Below are positions 23,099-31,398 of a DNA stretch of 37,816 nt, piece after piece. The notes beneath the pieces are model-generated. The model did no database searches. It saw nothing but the letters and a program-made list of their open reading frames with translations, and had not been told where the DNA came from. Each line of letters begins with the position of its first letter. Position 1 is the stretch's first letter. The stretch spans positions 1 through 37,816 of the forward strand of contig JAGGXR010000097.1 in the NCBI GenBank assembly GCA_021162935.1. Direction: 5' to 3'. This stretch comes from Deltaproteobacteria bacterium (GTDB taxonomy: Bacteria > Myxococcota_A > Polyangia > HGW-17 > SLPX01). A program made the translations under genes and the position numbers.

Positions 23099-23749
23099 TT
23101 ACAGGGTCTGCATGACTGCGAAGCGTGAGTGGGACCAGACGGGGCGCCGAGCGTCGGTGATCTTGTGGTGCTGCCGTCGTTTTTGGAGTCGGCGCTTCCA
23201 TGTCTTGGCGGCGCGGCCTCCATGTTTTGGTTTTGCGCCCGGACCGAGCCGGATGCAGGAGCGATAGGTTTTTGTGGTGGTGAAGCATCGGTGCCTCGGA
23301 TCGGCGCTGTTCGTGGTGGAGGCGTGTCTGCCGTGCGCCATCCGTCTGGTTCGTCTGGTTCGCCGCCTCTGTCCCCGTTCGATTCTGTGCCACATGCGGG
23401 CGAGGGCGTTGAGGGCATGAGAGCGCACCCGCGGGTCCTTGGATTTGGCGGCTTGGAGCAGGGCGGGAACGGCTTCCGGCCCGAGATCTTCGAGAGCAGA
23501 GACGGCGGAAGCCCGAACCCTCGGATTCCGGTCATGGATTCCCTTGGTCAGGGTGGTCAGAATCTGGGCCTTCATTTGGGTGACTCGATGCCCCGTGGGC
23601 TGTGACGCCGACTGAGCCATGGCGGGTGTGGATGCGAACAGTGCCAAGGCGAGGGCGGCGACCCAGGCGATGGCGCTTGCCGGCAGGAGGCCGGGGCGCC
23701 GTGGTTTCATCCAAGAGCTGTTCATGAGTGCGTTCTTCCATTCGTGCAT
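23099..23749 (-). CDS. Exported HEAT-repeat protein with basic tail
   Basis: A 216-residue protein from the ATG at 23749, which has AGGAGA 7 nt upstream. An alternative ATG at 23866, also with a strong AAGGAG, adds 39 polar residues before the signal peptide. A Sec signal (AIAWVAALALALFASTPAMA) is followed by two HEAT/PBS-lyase-like units (NPRVRASAVSALEDLGPEAV and DPRVRSHALNALARM). After about residue 120 the sequence turns Arg/His/Thr-rich with no known fold. It is probably a periplasmic protein-protein interaction module. The tail could be natural or the result of a frame change; no other frame offers a better continuation. Confidence 0.6.
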   Translation of the reverse strand: MHEWKNALMNSSWMKPRRPGLLPASAIAWVAALALALFASTPAMAQSASQPTGHRVTQMKAQILTTLTKGIHDRNPRVRASAVSALEDLGPEAVPALLQAAKSKDPRVRSHALNALARMWHRIERGQRRRTRRTRRMAHGRHASTTNSADPRHRCFTTTKTYRSCIRLGPGAKPKHGGRAAKTWKRRLQKRRQHHKITDARRPVWSHSRFAVMQTL

Positions 23750-23866
23750 GGTGATGTCTCCTGATACTTTTGGTTTGTTCATTGATCGTTCGGTGGGTTG
23801 CTGCGGTCCTGTCTGTTGCTGTGGTTCGGTCGATCGTTTCGGTTGATTCGTTGGTTGTTCGTTCAT

Positions 23867-24256
23867 GGCTTGCACTCCTTGCGATCGTTCGTGCCGTGCT
23901 GTTTGCGTTTTTGTTCTTATGGTTGTGTCGACCTTTCGTCGGTTGTTGGTGAAAGGATAAGCATGGACCGTGCCATGACTGTTTGGACGGCAACGGCAAG
24001 GATTTCGCCGCGCGGAAGGCACGTAGGTTGCGGTGGCGCAAACATGCTGTTCAAGGCGATTTGCGAATGGGTTGGCTGGTCGTCGTTGTGGGACGACATC
24101 CAGGTTGATGCGATCCTTTTGCGGCAGGGGACGACGTGTTGGCCGGCCTGTGGCTGTGCCATTGTGGCGCACGGACGTGCGAGGTCCGCGTCAAGATGAC
24201 GCGGCGAGGGAGACGGCTGTTGTGGCGTCGTGGAGAGACAGCAGGGACTGACAGAC
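23867..24256. other. Stretch without a recognised gene
   Basis: Between the HEAT-protein start region and the AIM24 operon terminator I see no convincing reading frame on either strand, no RNA gene and no clear promoter. Open frames here are rich in Arg, Ser and Pro in several phases, as expected for random GC-rich sequence. Confidence 0.5.
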
Positions 24257-24283
24257 AAAAGGGGTGGGCCGGAGATCGGCCCA
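24257..24283 (-). terminator. Intrinsic terminator of the AIM24 operon
   Basis: Reading the minus strand, TGGGCCG pairs with CGGCCCA across a 5-nt loop (24283-24265), followed by CCCC and TTTT (to 24257). It begins 12 nt after the last AIM24 gene. Confidence 0.6.
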
Positions 24284-24295
24284 ACTCTTTGGCAA

Positions 24296-24979
24296 TCAGT
24301 TGTTGTTGCGTTGGACTTTGCGGAACGGGTGGAGGAATTCGGCCAGACTCGTGGGACTCCTGGTCTGGAGCCAGACCGTGCCCTGGCCAGTGAACTCCGC
24401 GACGATGCCTTCACCGGAGAAGAAGAGCGACTTGATGCCGCCTACCTTGCGGATGCTGTACTGGGTGGTCTCGGGGAACGCGACGATGTGGCCCGTGTCC
24501 ACGATGTAGGTTCCGTCTACGCGAACGGGGTGGACCGCGCCGTAGGCCGATAGGAACACGTCGCCCGGTCCGGTGGCCTTGAGCAGGAAGAGGCCCACGC
24601 CGGAGAAGAATCCGCGTGCGCCGCCCCACTTGCTATCGAGCTGGACTGATTCGGTGGAGCAGATGAAGGCCGTGGACATCATGTACAGGACCTCACCTGG
24701 TTGCAGGGTGGACTGGATGATGTCGCCTGGTGCACCGGCGGCGAACTGGATGCGTCCCGGTGCGCCTTCGGGCCAGTAGGTGTTCTGGAAGAAAGACTCA
24801 CCGCTCAGGAGCTTGCGCTTGAGACCTTTGAGGATGCCGCCACGGGACGATGTCTTCATTTTCATGTTGCTCGACATGCCGACCATAGCGCCTGATTCCG
24901 CGACGAACTTTTCGTCCGGCTGCAGGTCTACGGTGAGCATGGCGAATTCAGGGGCTCCGAATATGTTGTACTGTGGCAT
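24296..24979 (-). CDS. AIM24 / TIGR00266-family protein, third of three
   Basis: A 227-residue protein with GAGGAGGT 6 nt before the ATG at 24979. It shows the family pattern throughout: LQPDEKFVAESGAMVGMSSN, the positively charged LKGLKRKLLSGESFF, the GDI segment, FFSGVGLFLLKATGPGDVFL, and the IVDTGHIVAF hallmark followed by VGGIKSLFFSGEG. AIM24 proteins have a beta-roll fold of duplicated halves; the bacterial function is unsettled. It lies 11 bp after the second paralogue and is the most divergent of the set (SGVG replaces GGEG). No signal peptide, so cytoplasmic. Confidence 0.9.
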   Translation of the reverse strand: MPQYNIFGAPEFAMLTVDLQPDEKFVAESGAMVGMSSNMKMKTSSRGGILKGLKRKLLSGESFFQNTYWPEGAPGRIQFAAGAPGDIIQSTLQPGEVLYMMSTAFICSTESVQLDSKWGGARGFFSGVGLFLLKATGPGDVFLSAYGAVHPVRVDGTYIVDTGHIVAFPETTQYSIRKVGGIKSLFFSGEGIVAEFTGQGTVWLQTRSPTSLAEFLHPFRKVQRNNN

Positions 24980-24990
24980 TTGGGACCTCC

Positions 24991-25677
24991 TCAGTTCCGT
25001 CTCGGGGGAAGCATTTGACCGACGCTGGTGCCGAATTCTTTCGGGTTGCGGCTCTGGATCCACAGCCGGCCCTGGCCGTTGAATTCACAGACCAGGCCTT
25101 CGCCCGAGAAGAACGTGGAGTACCACCCGCCAACACGCTTGATCTTGAAATTCAACGACGGCTGGAAGGCCACGATGTGGCCCGTGTCCACCACGAAGGG
25201 ACCGTTGATGTCCAGGGCGTGGATGGCGCCGAAGGCGTTGAACACGACTGGCCCGGTGCCTTTGGCCTCGATCATGAAGAGCCCCTCGCCGCCGAACAGG
25301 GTCTTGAATCCGCCCCACTTCGTGTTGATTTCGATGTCAGGGGATGAGCACATATACGATGTGCCCTGGATCACGAGCGATTCATTGTTGAGGGCCGTCT
25401 GCTCCACGTCTCCAGGCAGACGCGGTGCAAAAGTCACTTCGCCCGGTGCTTGGTCGGCATGGAACGTGTTCATGAAGAACGATTCCCCCATGAAAACCTT
25501 TCGCGCCAGGCCCTTGAGCAGACCTTTGACGCCCTTGCCATGAGTGGCCGACGTTTCCATGCGGACGTGGGTGTTCATGCTGACCATGGCGCCGCTTTCG
25601 GCCCTGATGGATTCACCGGGCTGAAGCTGACAGATGGCCAGTCCATACGATGGTCTGTATTCGATACTGATATTCAT
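24991..25677 (-). CDS. AIM24 / TIGR00266-family protein, second of three
   Basis: A 228-residue protein with AGGAGA 6 nt before its ATG. It carries the same order of motifs as its neighbours: LQPGESIRAESGAMVSMNTH, GLARKVFMGESFFMN, WGGFKTLFGGEGLFMIEAKG, VVDTGHIVAF and FSGEGLVCEFNGQGRLWIQ. It begins 16 bp after the first paralogue's stop, which indicates one transcript. The spacing, length and motif order point to tandem duplication followed by divergence. Family members can form homo- or hetero-oligomers, so three subunits acting together is a fair inference but is not shown here. Confidence 0.92.
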   Translation of the reverse strand: MNISIEYRPSYGLAICQLQPGESIRAESGAMVSMNTHVRMETSATHGKGVKGLLKGLARKVFMGESFFMNTFHADQAPGEVTFAPRLPGDVEQTALNNESLVIQGTSYMCSSPDIEINTKWGGFKTLFGGEGLFMIEAKGTGPVVFNAFGAIHALDINGPFVVDTGHIVAFQPSLNFKIKRVGGWYSTFFSGEGLVCEFNGQGRLWIQSRNPKEFGTSVGQMLPPRRN

Positions 25678-25693
25678 GTTTGTCTCCTATGCC

Positions 25694-26392
25694 TCACGCC
25701 GGCAGAATTGGGGTCAACCAATGAACGAGCTGTCCCAGGTTCCTGGTCTGGATCCACAGCTTGCCCTGGCCGTGGAACTCACAGACGAGGCCTTCGCCTG
25801 AAAACAGGGTGCTTTTCCAGCCGCCGACACGCTTGATCTTGAATTGGAGGTTGTTCTGGAACGCCACGATATGGCCCGTGTCCACGATGTAGCTTCCGTT
25901 CACGTCGATTTCATAGATGGCGCCGTAGGAGTTTACCCACAATTCGCCGTCGCCCGTGGCGCGGAGCAGGAAGAGCCCCTCGCCGCCGAACAGGCTCCTC
26001 AAGCCGCCCCATTTGAGTTTGACCTTCACGTTTCCGGTGGACGCAAGGAACGAGGTGCCCTGGATGATGATGTCCTGGCCTGGCACCACCTTGTGCTGGA
26101 TGATGTCGCCGGTCATGGCGGGCGCTACGTAGATTTGGCCTGTTTGGCCAGTCGGTGGGCTGTAGCGGTTGATCATCATGGTTTCACCGCCGAGCAGCTT
26201 GCGGAAGATGGCCACGAAGAAATTCCACATTTTTCCAAAGAATCCACTCGAATTCCCGTTGAACATGGTTTTGATCTTCATGCCGTGGGTCATGGCGACC
26301 ATCGAGCCTGCTTCCACGTCGATGGACTCGCCTGGCTGCAGGGTCACGATAGCCATTGCATAGGATGGTTTGTAAAGTATCTGGTGTTGCAT
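25694..26392 (-). CDS. AIM24 / TIGR00266-family protein, first of three
   Basis: A 232-residue protein with AAGGAGGAGG 8-10 nt before its ATG. It has LQPGESIDVEAGSMVAMTHG, an inserted aromatic stretch (FFGKMWNFFVAIFRKLLGGE) that is more hydrophobic than in the other two copies, LFGGEGLFLLRATGDGELWV, IVDTGHIVAF and GEGLVCEFHGQGKLWIQTRN. The insert could contact a membrane. It is the first gene of the three-gene operon driven from the promoter at 26554-26583. VCEF.GQG.LWIQ is shared with the second copy, so these two are closer to each other than to the third. Confidence 0.92.
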   Translation of the reverse strand: MQHQILYKPSYAMAIVTLQPGESIDVEAGSMVAMTHGMKIKTMFNGNSSGFFGKMWNFFVAIFRKLLGGETMMINRYSPPTGQTGQIYVAPAMTGDIIQHKVVPGQDIIIQGTSFLASTGNVKVKLKWGGLRSLFGGEGLFLLRATGDGELWVNSYGAIYEIDVNGSYIVDTGHIVAFQNNLQFKIKRVGGWKSTLFSGEGLVCEFHGQGKLWIQTRNLGQLVHWLTPILPA

Positions 26393-26423
26393 CGAGCTGG
26401 TCCTCCTCCTTGGGGGTCAATAA

Positions 26424-26441
26424 TGCGGGCCGGTTCCCGCA
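26424..26441 (-). promoter_or_regulatory. Hairpin upstream of the first AIM24 ribosome site
   Basis: TGCGGG and CCCGCA flank a 6-nt loop about 15-20 nt before the AAGGAGG of the first AIM24 gene. It could influence translation. The dyad is short and its role is a guess. Confidence 0.3.
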
Positions 26442-26553
26442 ATCGGTTTGCTGTTTCGAACGGGTTCGTTATACGGAAGGTCTGTGCGTTCCTCCCCTGC
26501 GACCGCTGGACCTCCTGAGTCATCACTTGGCTGCGCAAAAACTCGCCTCTGCA

Positions 26554-26583
26554 AAGATAGGCCGATTACATGTTTTGAGTCAA
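26554..26583 (-). promoter_or_regulatory. Promoter of the AIM24 operon
   Basis: On the minus strand TTGACT (26583-26578) and TATCTT (26559-26554) are 18 nt apart in an AT-rich island; the leader is about 155 nt. The remaining sequence from 26584 to 26907 shows no other convincing feature. Confidence 0.6.
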
Positions 26584-26907
26584 GAATAATCAGTAGCAAA
26601 GCGGGCATGGGTCGGGCGTTGCAGATGAATCATTGTCGCAAGCCTGCAACATGACCACGAGCATTGCCGTTGAGACCACCCAAGAAAATCCAGAGTTCAT
26701 GAAGTGTCCGGATGCCCACATGACACAGGATGCCTGAAGTAACGGATGACAAGGCGCTGCAGAGAGGCTAAACTGCGTCGCATGATCGGTTGGGATCACT
26801 CGGTTTGGTTCGCGCGAGCCTTGGACGGCAGGTCTGTTGGAAGGCCGGAGCGTGCTGTCGAGAGTCAGAGAGCGAAAGGGCGGTGCATCGGTTCGTCCAG
26901 GCGATGG

Positions 26908-28059
26908 ATGACTGTGGTGGTGGCCCTTTGGTCGCTCGGCGGCGGCTGGGCCTGGGCCGGACCGGTTGGCGCGGATCCAGGCGGCCTGCCGGATCGTACC
27001 TGGATGGGCGTGGGTCTTCCTGCTGCCTGGACGCCGAAACTTCCCGCCTGTGCGGCGAGCCAGATTCCTACCCCTCGTCCAATGGCGCGGCCTGCGCCTG
27101 CTTCTCACGAGACGCTGTCCGTGAGACGGGTTGCCAAGTGGAAAGCGGCCGGGTTCGATCTGGATCGGGTGCTGCGCGCTCGGCCGGCCCAGGCAACCTG
27201 GGTGACGAGCGAGGACCAGTGCCTGATGGAACTGAAACGGGTTGGGGTCCGATTCCACCGCACCGGTCCGGTACATGGCATTGCCAATCCCATCATTCTA
27301 GATGGGCCGCTCGCTGGGGTGCGCTACCGTTCCATATACAAGAGGCCGGCGCTCATGGATTGCCTGCTCGCACTGGCTCTGTATCGAGCAGGCCCAGTTT
27401 TCTTGGCGGCCGGTTTCGACGAGGTCCGTTATTGGGGTTTCTACAGGTACCGGAACGTGGCTGGGACGCATCATCTCAGTCGCCATGCTTTCGGCTTGGC
27501 CGTGGACGTTTCCGAATTGGCAGGTCCCGGCGGGTTGCGGGCTCGGGTGTTTCAGGATTGGGAGCGTTTTTCCGGGCGTGCGGGCCGTTGCGTGGGACCG
27601 GTGCGATCCGTGCTCGCGGCACGGATGCGCGCCGTGATTTGTCGCATCGAAGAACTCAAGTTGTTTCGACGGATCCTGACCCCAGATTCGGATCATGCCC
27701 ACCGGGACCATTTTCATTTTTCGGCGGCCAGGATCGGGGAGCATTGGACGAGGCATCACTACGCGGGTGGGCCGTACCACCGGCGCAGCCATCGACGGAT
27801 CCATTGGCGGCATCGCAGGCGGCGGCATGGAAACGCCCGGCGATCGAATAGAGCCAGGCGACGCCGGAGCGCGAGGTATCCTGCGAGGGCCAGAGGTGGC
27901 CGCCGTCGGGCGAGGGAACGAGGTCATGGTCGAAGGAGGCGTGTGAGGGGGCGTCAGCGTCGTCGCGGTACGGCGCGGAGTCGTCGGGATGCTCAGAAAA
28001 GACGTCGGGCGCGTCGCCGTCGAACGAGGCCGACGAGGCCGAGCAGTCCAAGGAAGTAG
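26908..28059 (+). CDS. Extensin-like (peptidase M15-like) exported protein with Arg-rich tail
   Basis: From the ATG at 26908 the protein has 383 residues and a signal peptide (MTVVVALWSLGGGWAWA). The frame opens to 26746, but those 54 residues look non-coding. The core (about 75-280) matches bacterial extensin-like C-terminal domains of the M15 / D-Ala-D-Ala carboxypeptidase fold: SRHAFGLAVDVSE carries a zinc-type H-x6-D, and DHAHRDHFHF supplies the second His cluster. Such proteins probably act on peptidoglycan. The last 90 or so residues are almost entirely Arg with Gly, Ala and His, and may bind polyanions. The 3' end overlaps the convergent CHAP gene by 67 bp. Confidence 0.75.
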   Translation: MTVVVALWSLGGGWAWAGPVGADPGGLPDRTWMGVGLPAAWTPKLPACAASQIPTPRPMARPAPASHETLSVRRVAKWKAAGFDLDRVLRARPAQATWVTSEDQCLMELKRVGVRFHRTGPVHGIANPIILDGPLAGVRYRSIYKRPALMDCLLALALYRAGPVFLAAGFDEVRYWGFYRYRNVAGTHHLSRHAFGLAVDVSELAGPGGLRARVFQDWERFSGRAGRCVGPVRSVLAARMRAVICRIEELKLFRRILTPDSDHAHRDHFHFSAARIGEHWTRHHYAGGPYHRRSHRRIHWRHRRRRHGNARRSNRARRRRSARYPARARGGRRRARERGHGRRRRVRGRQRRRGTARSRRDAQKRRRARRRRTRPTRPSSPRK

Positions 28060-29249
28060 AACAGCCAGGGGGCATTGCGGTCGTGATTGTGGGCGTCGTG
28101 GCCGGCATTGAGCCCCATGGACGAGATGCTTTGGCAGGCGCAGCCGCCCCGTACGTGGATGGCCGACAGGGAGCCGTCGTGGCCCGTGGCGGCGTCTCGG
28201 CCATGGTTACCGTCCGAGCCGAAGGCGTCGTCGTCCGAAGATCCATCGGATAGAACAGAGCGGTCGGCGCTTCCGTCATTCTGCACGGATGCGTCGGTGC
28301 CGCAGATGCCGTTTTCGTCGGTCTGGCCGTCGCAGTCGTTGTCCAGATCATCACACATTTCGTCAGATGACTGGGTGGTTTGTTCACAGGTCAGGTTTCC
28401 ATTGATACAGCGCCGGATGCCGAAGGAGCAGACGCCCTGCTGGCCCGTGTCGCATTCTTCGTGGCCGCCTCCCGGGTCCGGGCCCTGGCAACTCGACCAG
28501 TCTCCCCACTGGCACTGGTTGTCGCAGGTGCGTGCGGTGGTGCCGCAGTCGCCGCAGTTCTTGGAGTCCTGCTGGCCCTGGGCGCAGATGCCTTCGCCCG
28601 AGCAACTGGACCAGTCGTCCCAGTGGCAGCCGTCCGAACAGCCTCTCGTCTGGGTGCCGCAGTTGCCGCAGGATTGGGTTTGCGTGTCGCCCGATCCGCA
28701 GGGGCAACCGGCCCGAACGATGAAGCCCTGACTGAACCAGTCGGACGAGTAGGTGTTCGGTCGATACCCGTCGTTGCAGCCCGAGCAGCAGTTCATTTCT
28801 CGGACGTCGATGTTCGTGCCATTGACCGAGGTGACCCAGGCCACGTGGCCATAGGTGCCGCGGTTCGCGCATGCGATGCTGTCTACGACCGGCGTACTTT
28901 GCACCGTGTAGTTCGCATCGTTCGATGCGTTGGGGGCCCAGGTGTTCGCATTGCCCCAGGGCGGTAGGTGCACGCCCCATGTGCAGCAGGCCATGTTCCA
29001 GGCGCCCCAGGTGCAGTTGCCGGCATTTCCTCCGCCGTTGTCGCAGCAGGGATAAGGGTTGCTGCCGCCGCATTGGCAGTCGTCTGTTTCGCCGTCGCAT
29101 TGGTAGACGGCCCGGGCTGGCGCCTGCCAGGAGACGAGGGCCACGAGCAGCACGAGCATCGACATGAGGCGGCGGGCGATGGGCCGTGGAGCGCTGAAGA
29201 ATCGCAGCATGGGGCGGTCATGCTTTGGCTCGTGACGCATGGCTTTCAT
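27993..29249 (-). CDS. CHAP-domain surface protein with MopE motif and MYXO-CTERM-like tail
   Basis: A 418-residue protein with a signal peptide that cleaves after ARA (47). Residues 60-160 form a CHAP (NlpC/P60-type) amidase/peptidase domain: the likely nucleophile C79 in GNCTWGAW and H135 in YGHVAWVTSV. Cysteine-rich repeats follow (SCGNCGTQTRGCSDGC and two similar units, each ending WSSC). Next comes a MopE-like CDDLDNDCDGQTDENG, an Asp/Ser-rich stalk, and a C-terminal GGCACQ, then a hydrophobic helix (WLFYFLGLLGLVGLV) and an Arg cluster, the layout of MYXO-CTERM sorting signals. It is therefore probably a surface-attached cell-wall hydrolase. Its ATG lies 3 bp after the stop of the upstream lipoprotein gene, so the two are coupled. 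Confidence 0.85.
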   Translation of the reverse strand: MKAMRHEPKHDRPMLRFFSAPRPIARRLMSMLVLLVALVSWQAPARAVYQCDGETDDCQCGGSNPYPCCDNGGGNAGNCTWGAWNMACCTWGVHLPPWGNANTWAPNASNDANYTVQSTPVVDSIACANRGTYGHVAWVTSVNGTNIDVREMNCCSGCNDGYRPNTYSSDWFSQGFIVRAGCPCGSGDTQTQSCGNCGTQTRGCSDGCHWDDWSSCSGEGICAQGQQDSKNCGDCGTTARTCDNQCQWGDWSSCQGPDPGGGHEECDTGQQGVCSFGIRRCINGNLTCEQTTQSSDEMCDDLDNDCDGQTDENGICGTDASVQNDGSADRSVLSDGSSDDDAFGSDGNHGRDAATGHDGSLSAIHVRGGCACQSISSMGLNAGHDAHNHDRNAPWLFYFLGLLGLVGLVRRRRARRLF

Positions 29250-29252
29250 GGC

Positions 29253-29963
29253 CTAACGAGCCTCCTTCTTCATGGTGATGGATGAGAGCATGCGCCTCGT
29301 GGCTTCCATGGCGACTGGGTCGAAGCCATCGGTGCAGATGGCCCGAAACACGAGCCCGTCGAGGGCCATGAAGAGTTCCATTCTGGCTGGGGCCTGGGGG
29401 CTCGGCTCGGTGAGCGCCTCGATGATTTCGTTCTGGCGGCCGTTTCCCCGTTTCACTGGGCGCAACGTGAGTGCTGCATCTGGATTCATCGCTTTGGCGT
29501 AGCGATCGAACCAGGTTTTCAGATTGAGTTTTTCTTCGTTGCGCCAGACCTGGAGCAGGATGTCGGCCCGGCCCGGCTGGGACGACACGGTTTCTTCGCT
29601 GAACTGCCTTGGGCTCGCCACTTTTTTGCGCGCCGTGTTCAACCAGTGACCAGCGGGCAGGGAGAACGCGTAGCCGAGGATTGTCGAATGGAAAATCTGA
29701 CAGGAGTTTCGTTGGACATCGGATGGTGCACCCTGTTCGTCCGGCTGTTTGTGTGCCTGAGATTTTGTGGGCGAAGTCAGGGCTGCAGGGCTGGTCTCCG
29801 TTGTGGATGCACCCCCGCCCTGGTCGTTTCGGCAGGCAGGCAGCCACGAGCAAACGGCCGCTGCCACCAGCATGGAGCGCCATGGGATGCAGGCTCGGTG
29901 GCCTGATATGCGCGGTACGACCATCATGCCGGAAATGATATCATGGAATGGTTGGTCCGTCAT
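29253..29963 (-). CDS. Lipoprotein coupled to the CHAP surface protein
   Basis: Up to 236 residues; starts at 29963, 29927 or 29924 are possible and none has a strong ribosome site. The hydrophobic MLVAAAVCSWLPAC places the lipid Cys at about residue 44 of the longest form. After a Thr/Ser/Gln linker, about residues 85-236 form a soluble domain (ILGYAFSLPAGHWLNTARKK, DILLQVWRNEEKLNLKTWFD, then EALTEPSPQAPARMELFMAL). It resembles small periplasmic DUF-type domains, but I cannot name a family. It is translationally linked to the following CHAP gene, so a shared envelope role is likely. Confidence 0.65.
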   Translation of the reverse strand: MTDQPFHDIISGMMVVPRISGHRACIPWRSMLVAAAVCSWLPACRNDQGGGASTTETSPAALTSPTKSQAHKQPDEQGAPSDVQRNSCQIFHSTILGYAFSLPAGHWLNTARKKVASPRQFSEETVSSQPGRADILLQVWRNEEKLNLKTWFDRYAKAMNPDAALTLRPVKRGNGRQNEIIEALTEPSPQAPARMELFMALDGLVFRAICTDGFDPVAMEATRRMLSSITMKKEAR

Positions 29964-30123
29964 CTGGGAATGGCTGCGAACCTTTGGAAATGGGGAGATT
30001 GGGTCGGGGGACCAGAGGATGTTCGTGGAGGATCCGGACAGAAATCACCATGACAGTCTGCTGTTTTGTCTGGAAGTTTTTTGAGATTTCAGCTACACAC
30101 AAAAGAAATGACCGCAAGGGTGC

Positions 30124-30148
30124 AATCGGATTCGATCCGATTTTTTTT
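30124..30148 (+). terminator. Terminator-like hairpin and T-run directly before a ribosome site
   Basis: AATCGGAT and ATCCGATT pair across TCG (30124-30142), followed by a run of Ts to 30148. The next bases, GAGGGG, are the ribosome site of the small gene at 30160. This is either an attenuator in that gene's leader or a terminator that happens to abut it. Nothing was recognised from 29964 to 30123. Confidence 0.55.
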
Positions 30149-30159
30149 GAGGGGTGAAC

Positions 30160-30429
30160 ATGAGTGACGTGGATGTAATCGAGGAATTCAAGGAGTACGT
30201 TCGTAGGTTCGATGAAGCCTTGGGGGTGAAGGAGTTCGGGGAGTACGGAACCTGGAACGGGAAACTCGTCAAGAAACTCAAGTATGACGAGTTCGTGGAC
30301 AAGTGGAAAGAGTATAAGAAGTTCGATGCTTTGTACCAGGGCATCCTGGAACGTGGGGACACGGTGAACGATATCGTGCTCAAGACCCTTCGGGACTACG
30401 CAGCCGAATTGCTCATCGTCGTGGAATAG
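30160..30429 (+). CDS. Small acidic helical protein of unknown function
   Basis: An 89-residue protein; GAGGGG lies 5 nt before the ATG at 30160. It is rich in Glu, Asp, Lys, Tyr and Phe (VIEEFKEYVRRFDEALGVKE, then YDEFVDKWKEYKKFDALYQG), has no Cys, and is predicted by eye to be mostly helical with a short hydrophobic end (AAELLIVVE). No family is recognised. The unusual hairpin in its leader and its lack of an overlapping alternative frame support it being real. It lies 357 bp upstream of rnfA. Confidence 0.55.
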   Translation: MSDVDVIEEFKEYVRRFDEALGVKEFGEYGTWNGKLVKKLKYDEFVDKWKEYKKFDALYQGILERGDTVNDIVLKTLRDYAAELLIVVE

Positions 30430-30786
30430 TCTGGAATCGTCACAGGAAGAGCCAGGGGCGAGGTGGCGTCGGCATCATTTTCAGTCGACGTTACCACTGG
30501 TTTGGTGTCTGTGAGCAGCCTGGTCGTTTCGCTGTCCGCACCGTTTGACCCATGGGCGTCTTGAGTCGCAAACTGGTGCGATTGTCTTGTAAAATGGTCA
30601 TGGTGGGCAAGATGGCCCTATGAAAACGCATGCAACGCGGCCGCAATCCACGAGGGGACGTTTCATCGGCATGAGTTGGCCAATGTGTGTGCGTATTTGG
30701 GCAACATAGGACTTGCTTTTTGCCGTTTCGCGATACAGTAATGCCGCGTTGAGGCTGGCAAAGAGGTGCCGGCAAGGAGGCATGTG
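30430..30786. other. Non-coding stretch before rnfA
   Basis: No gene is seen on either strand. A weak promoter-like pair TTGCTT / TACAGT (30714-30740, 15-nt spacer) lies about 45 nt before the rnfA start and is the best candidate for driving the operon. AAGGAGG (30775-30781) is the rnfA ribosome site. Confidence 0.35.
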
Positions 30787-31365
30787 ATGGAATATCTGGC
30801 GCTTGCCATCAATGCGATGCTCGTGGGCAATCTCTTGCTTGCAAAATTCTTGGGTATCTGTCCCTTCCTTGGAGTATCGAAGAAGCTGAGCACCGCGTTT
30901 GGCATGGCGGCGGCAGTGCTGTTCGTCATGACCCTGGCGTCTCTGGTGGCATGGGGCCTCTACGCAGGTCTGCTGGCTCCCTATCATTTGGAGTATCTGC
31001 GGACCATCGCTTTTATTTTGGTGATTGCGGCGCTGGTGCAGTTCACCGAAATGGTCATTCAGAGGCTGTCTCCCGTGCTCTATGACGCACTCGGCATTTA
31101 CCTGCCGCTGATCACCACCAACTGCGCCATCCTGGGCGTGGCGGTGCTCAACGTGGACGCGAAGCGCACATTTCTCTCCACGGTCGTCTACAGTGTTGCC
31201 GCGGCGGTCGGCTTCGGGCTGGCCCTGCTTCTATTCGCCGGCATTCGTGAGAGACTCGAAACTTCAAAGATTCCAAAGGCGTTCGAAGGTGTGGCCTCCG
31301 CCCTGGTGACGGCGGGTATCCTGTCATTGGCATTCATGGGATTCGCCGGTCTGGTTCCCAACTGA
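30787..31365 (+). CDS. rnfA: Rnf complex membrane subunit RnfA
   Basis: A 192-residue, six-helix membrane protein with AAGGAGG 6 nt before its [23 protein letters not shown] and the paired half-motifs GICPFLG (C25) and TTNCAILG (C113) are typical: these cysteines and their RnfE partners hold an iron-sulfur cluster inside the membrane in the Rnf/Nqr family. RnfA is the first gene of the operon and one of the two channel-forming subunits through which electron transfer from ferredoxin to NAD+ is linked to Na+ or H+ movement. Length is normal. Confidence 0.96.
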   Translation: MEYLALAINAMLVGNLLLAKFLGICPFLGVSKKLSTAFGMAAAVLFVMTLASLVAWGLYAGLLAPYHLEYLRTIAFILVIAALVQFTEMVIQRLSPVLYDALGIYLPLITTNCAILGVAVLNVDAKRTFLSTVVYSVAAAVGFGLALLLFAGIRERLETSKIPKAFEGVASALVTAGILSLAFMGFAGLVPN

Positions 31366-31398
31366 TTTTCCTTTGTGTCCATTCTGGGAGTTGTGACC

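Noticed and set aside
26746-26907. Upstream 54-residue extension of the extensin-like protein
   Set aside because: It lacks a ribosome site, is Arg-rich without pattern, and would bury the signal peptide.
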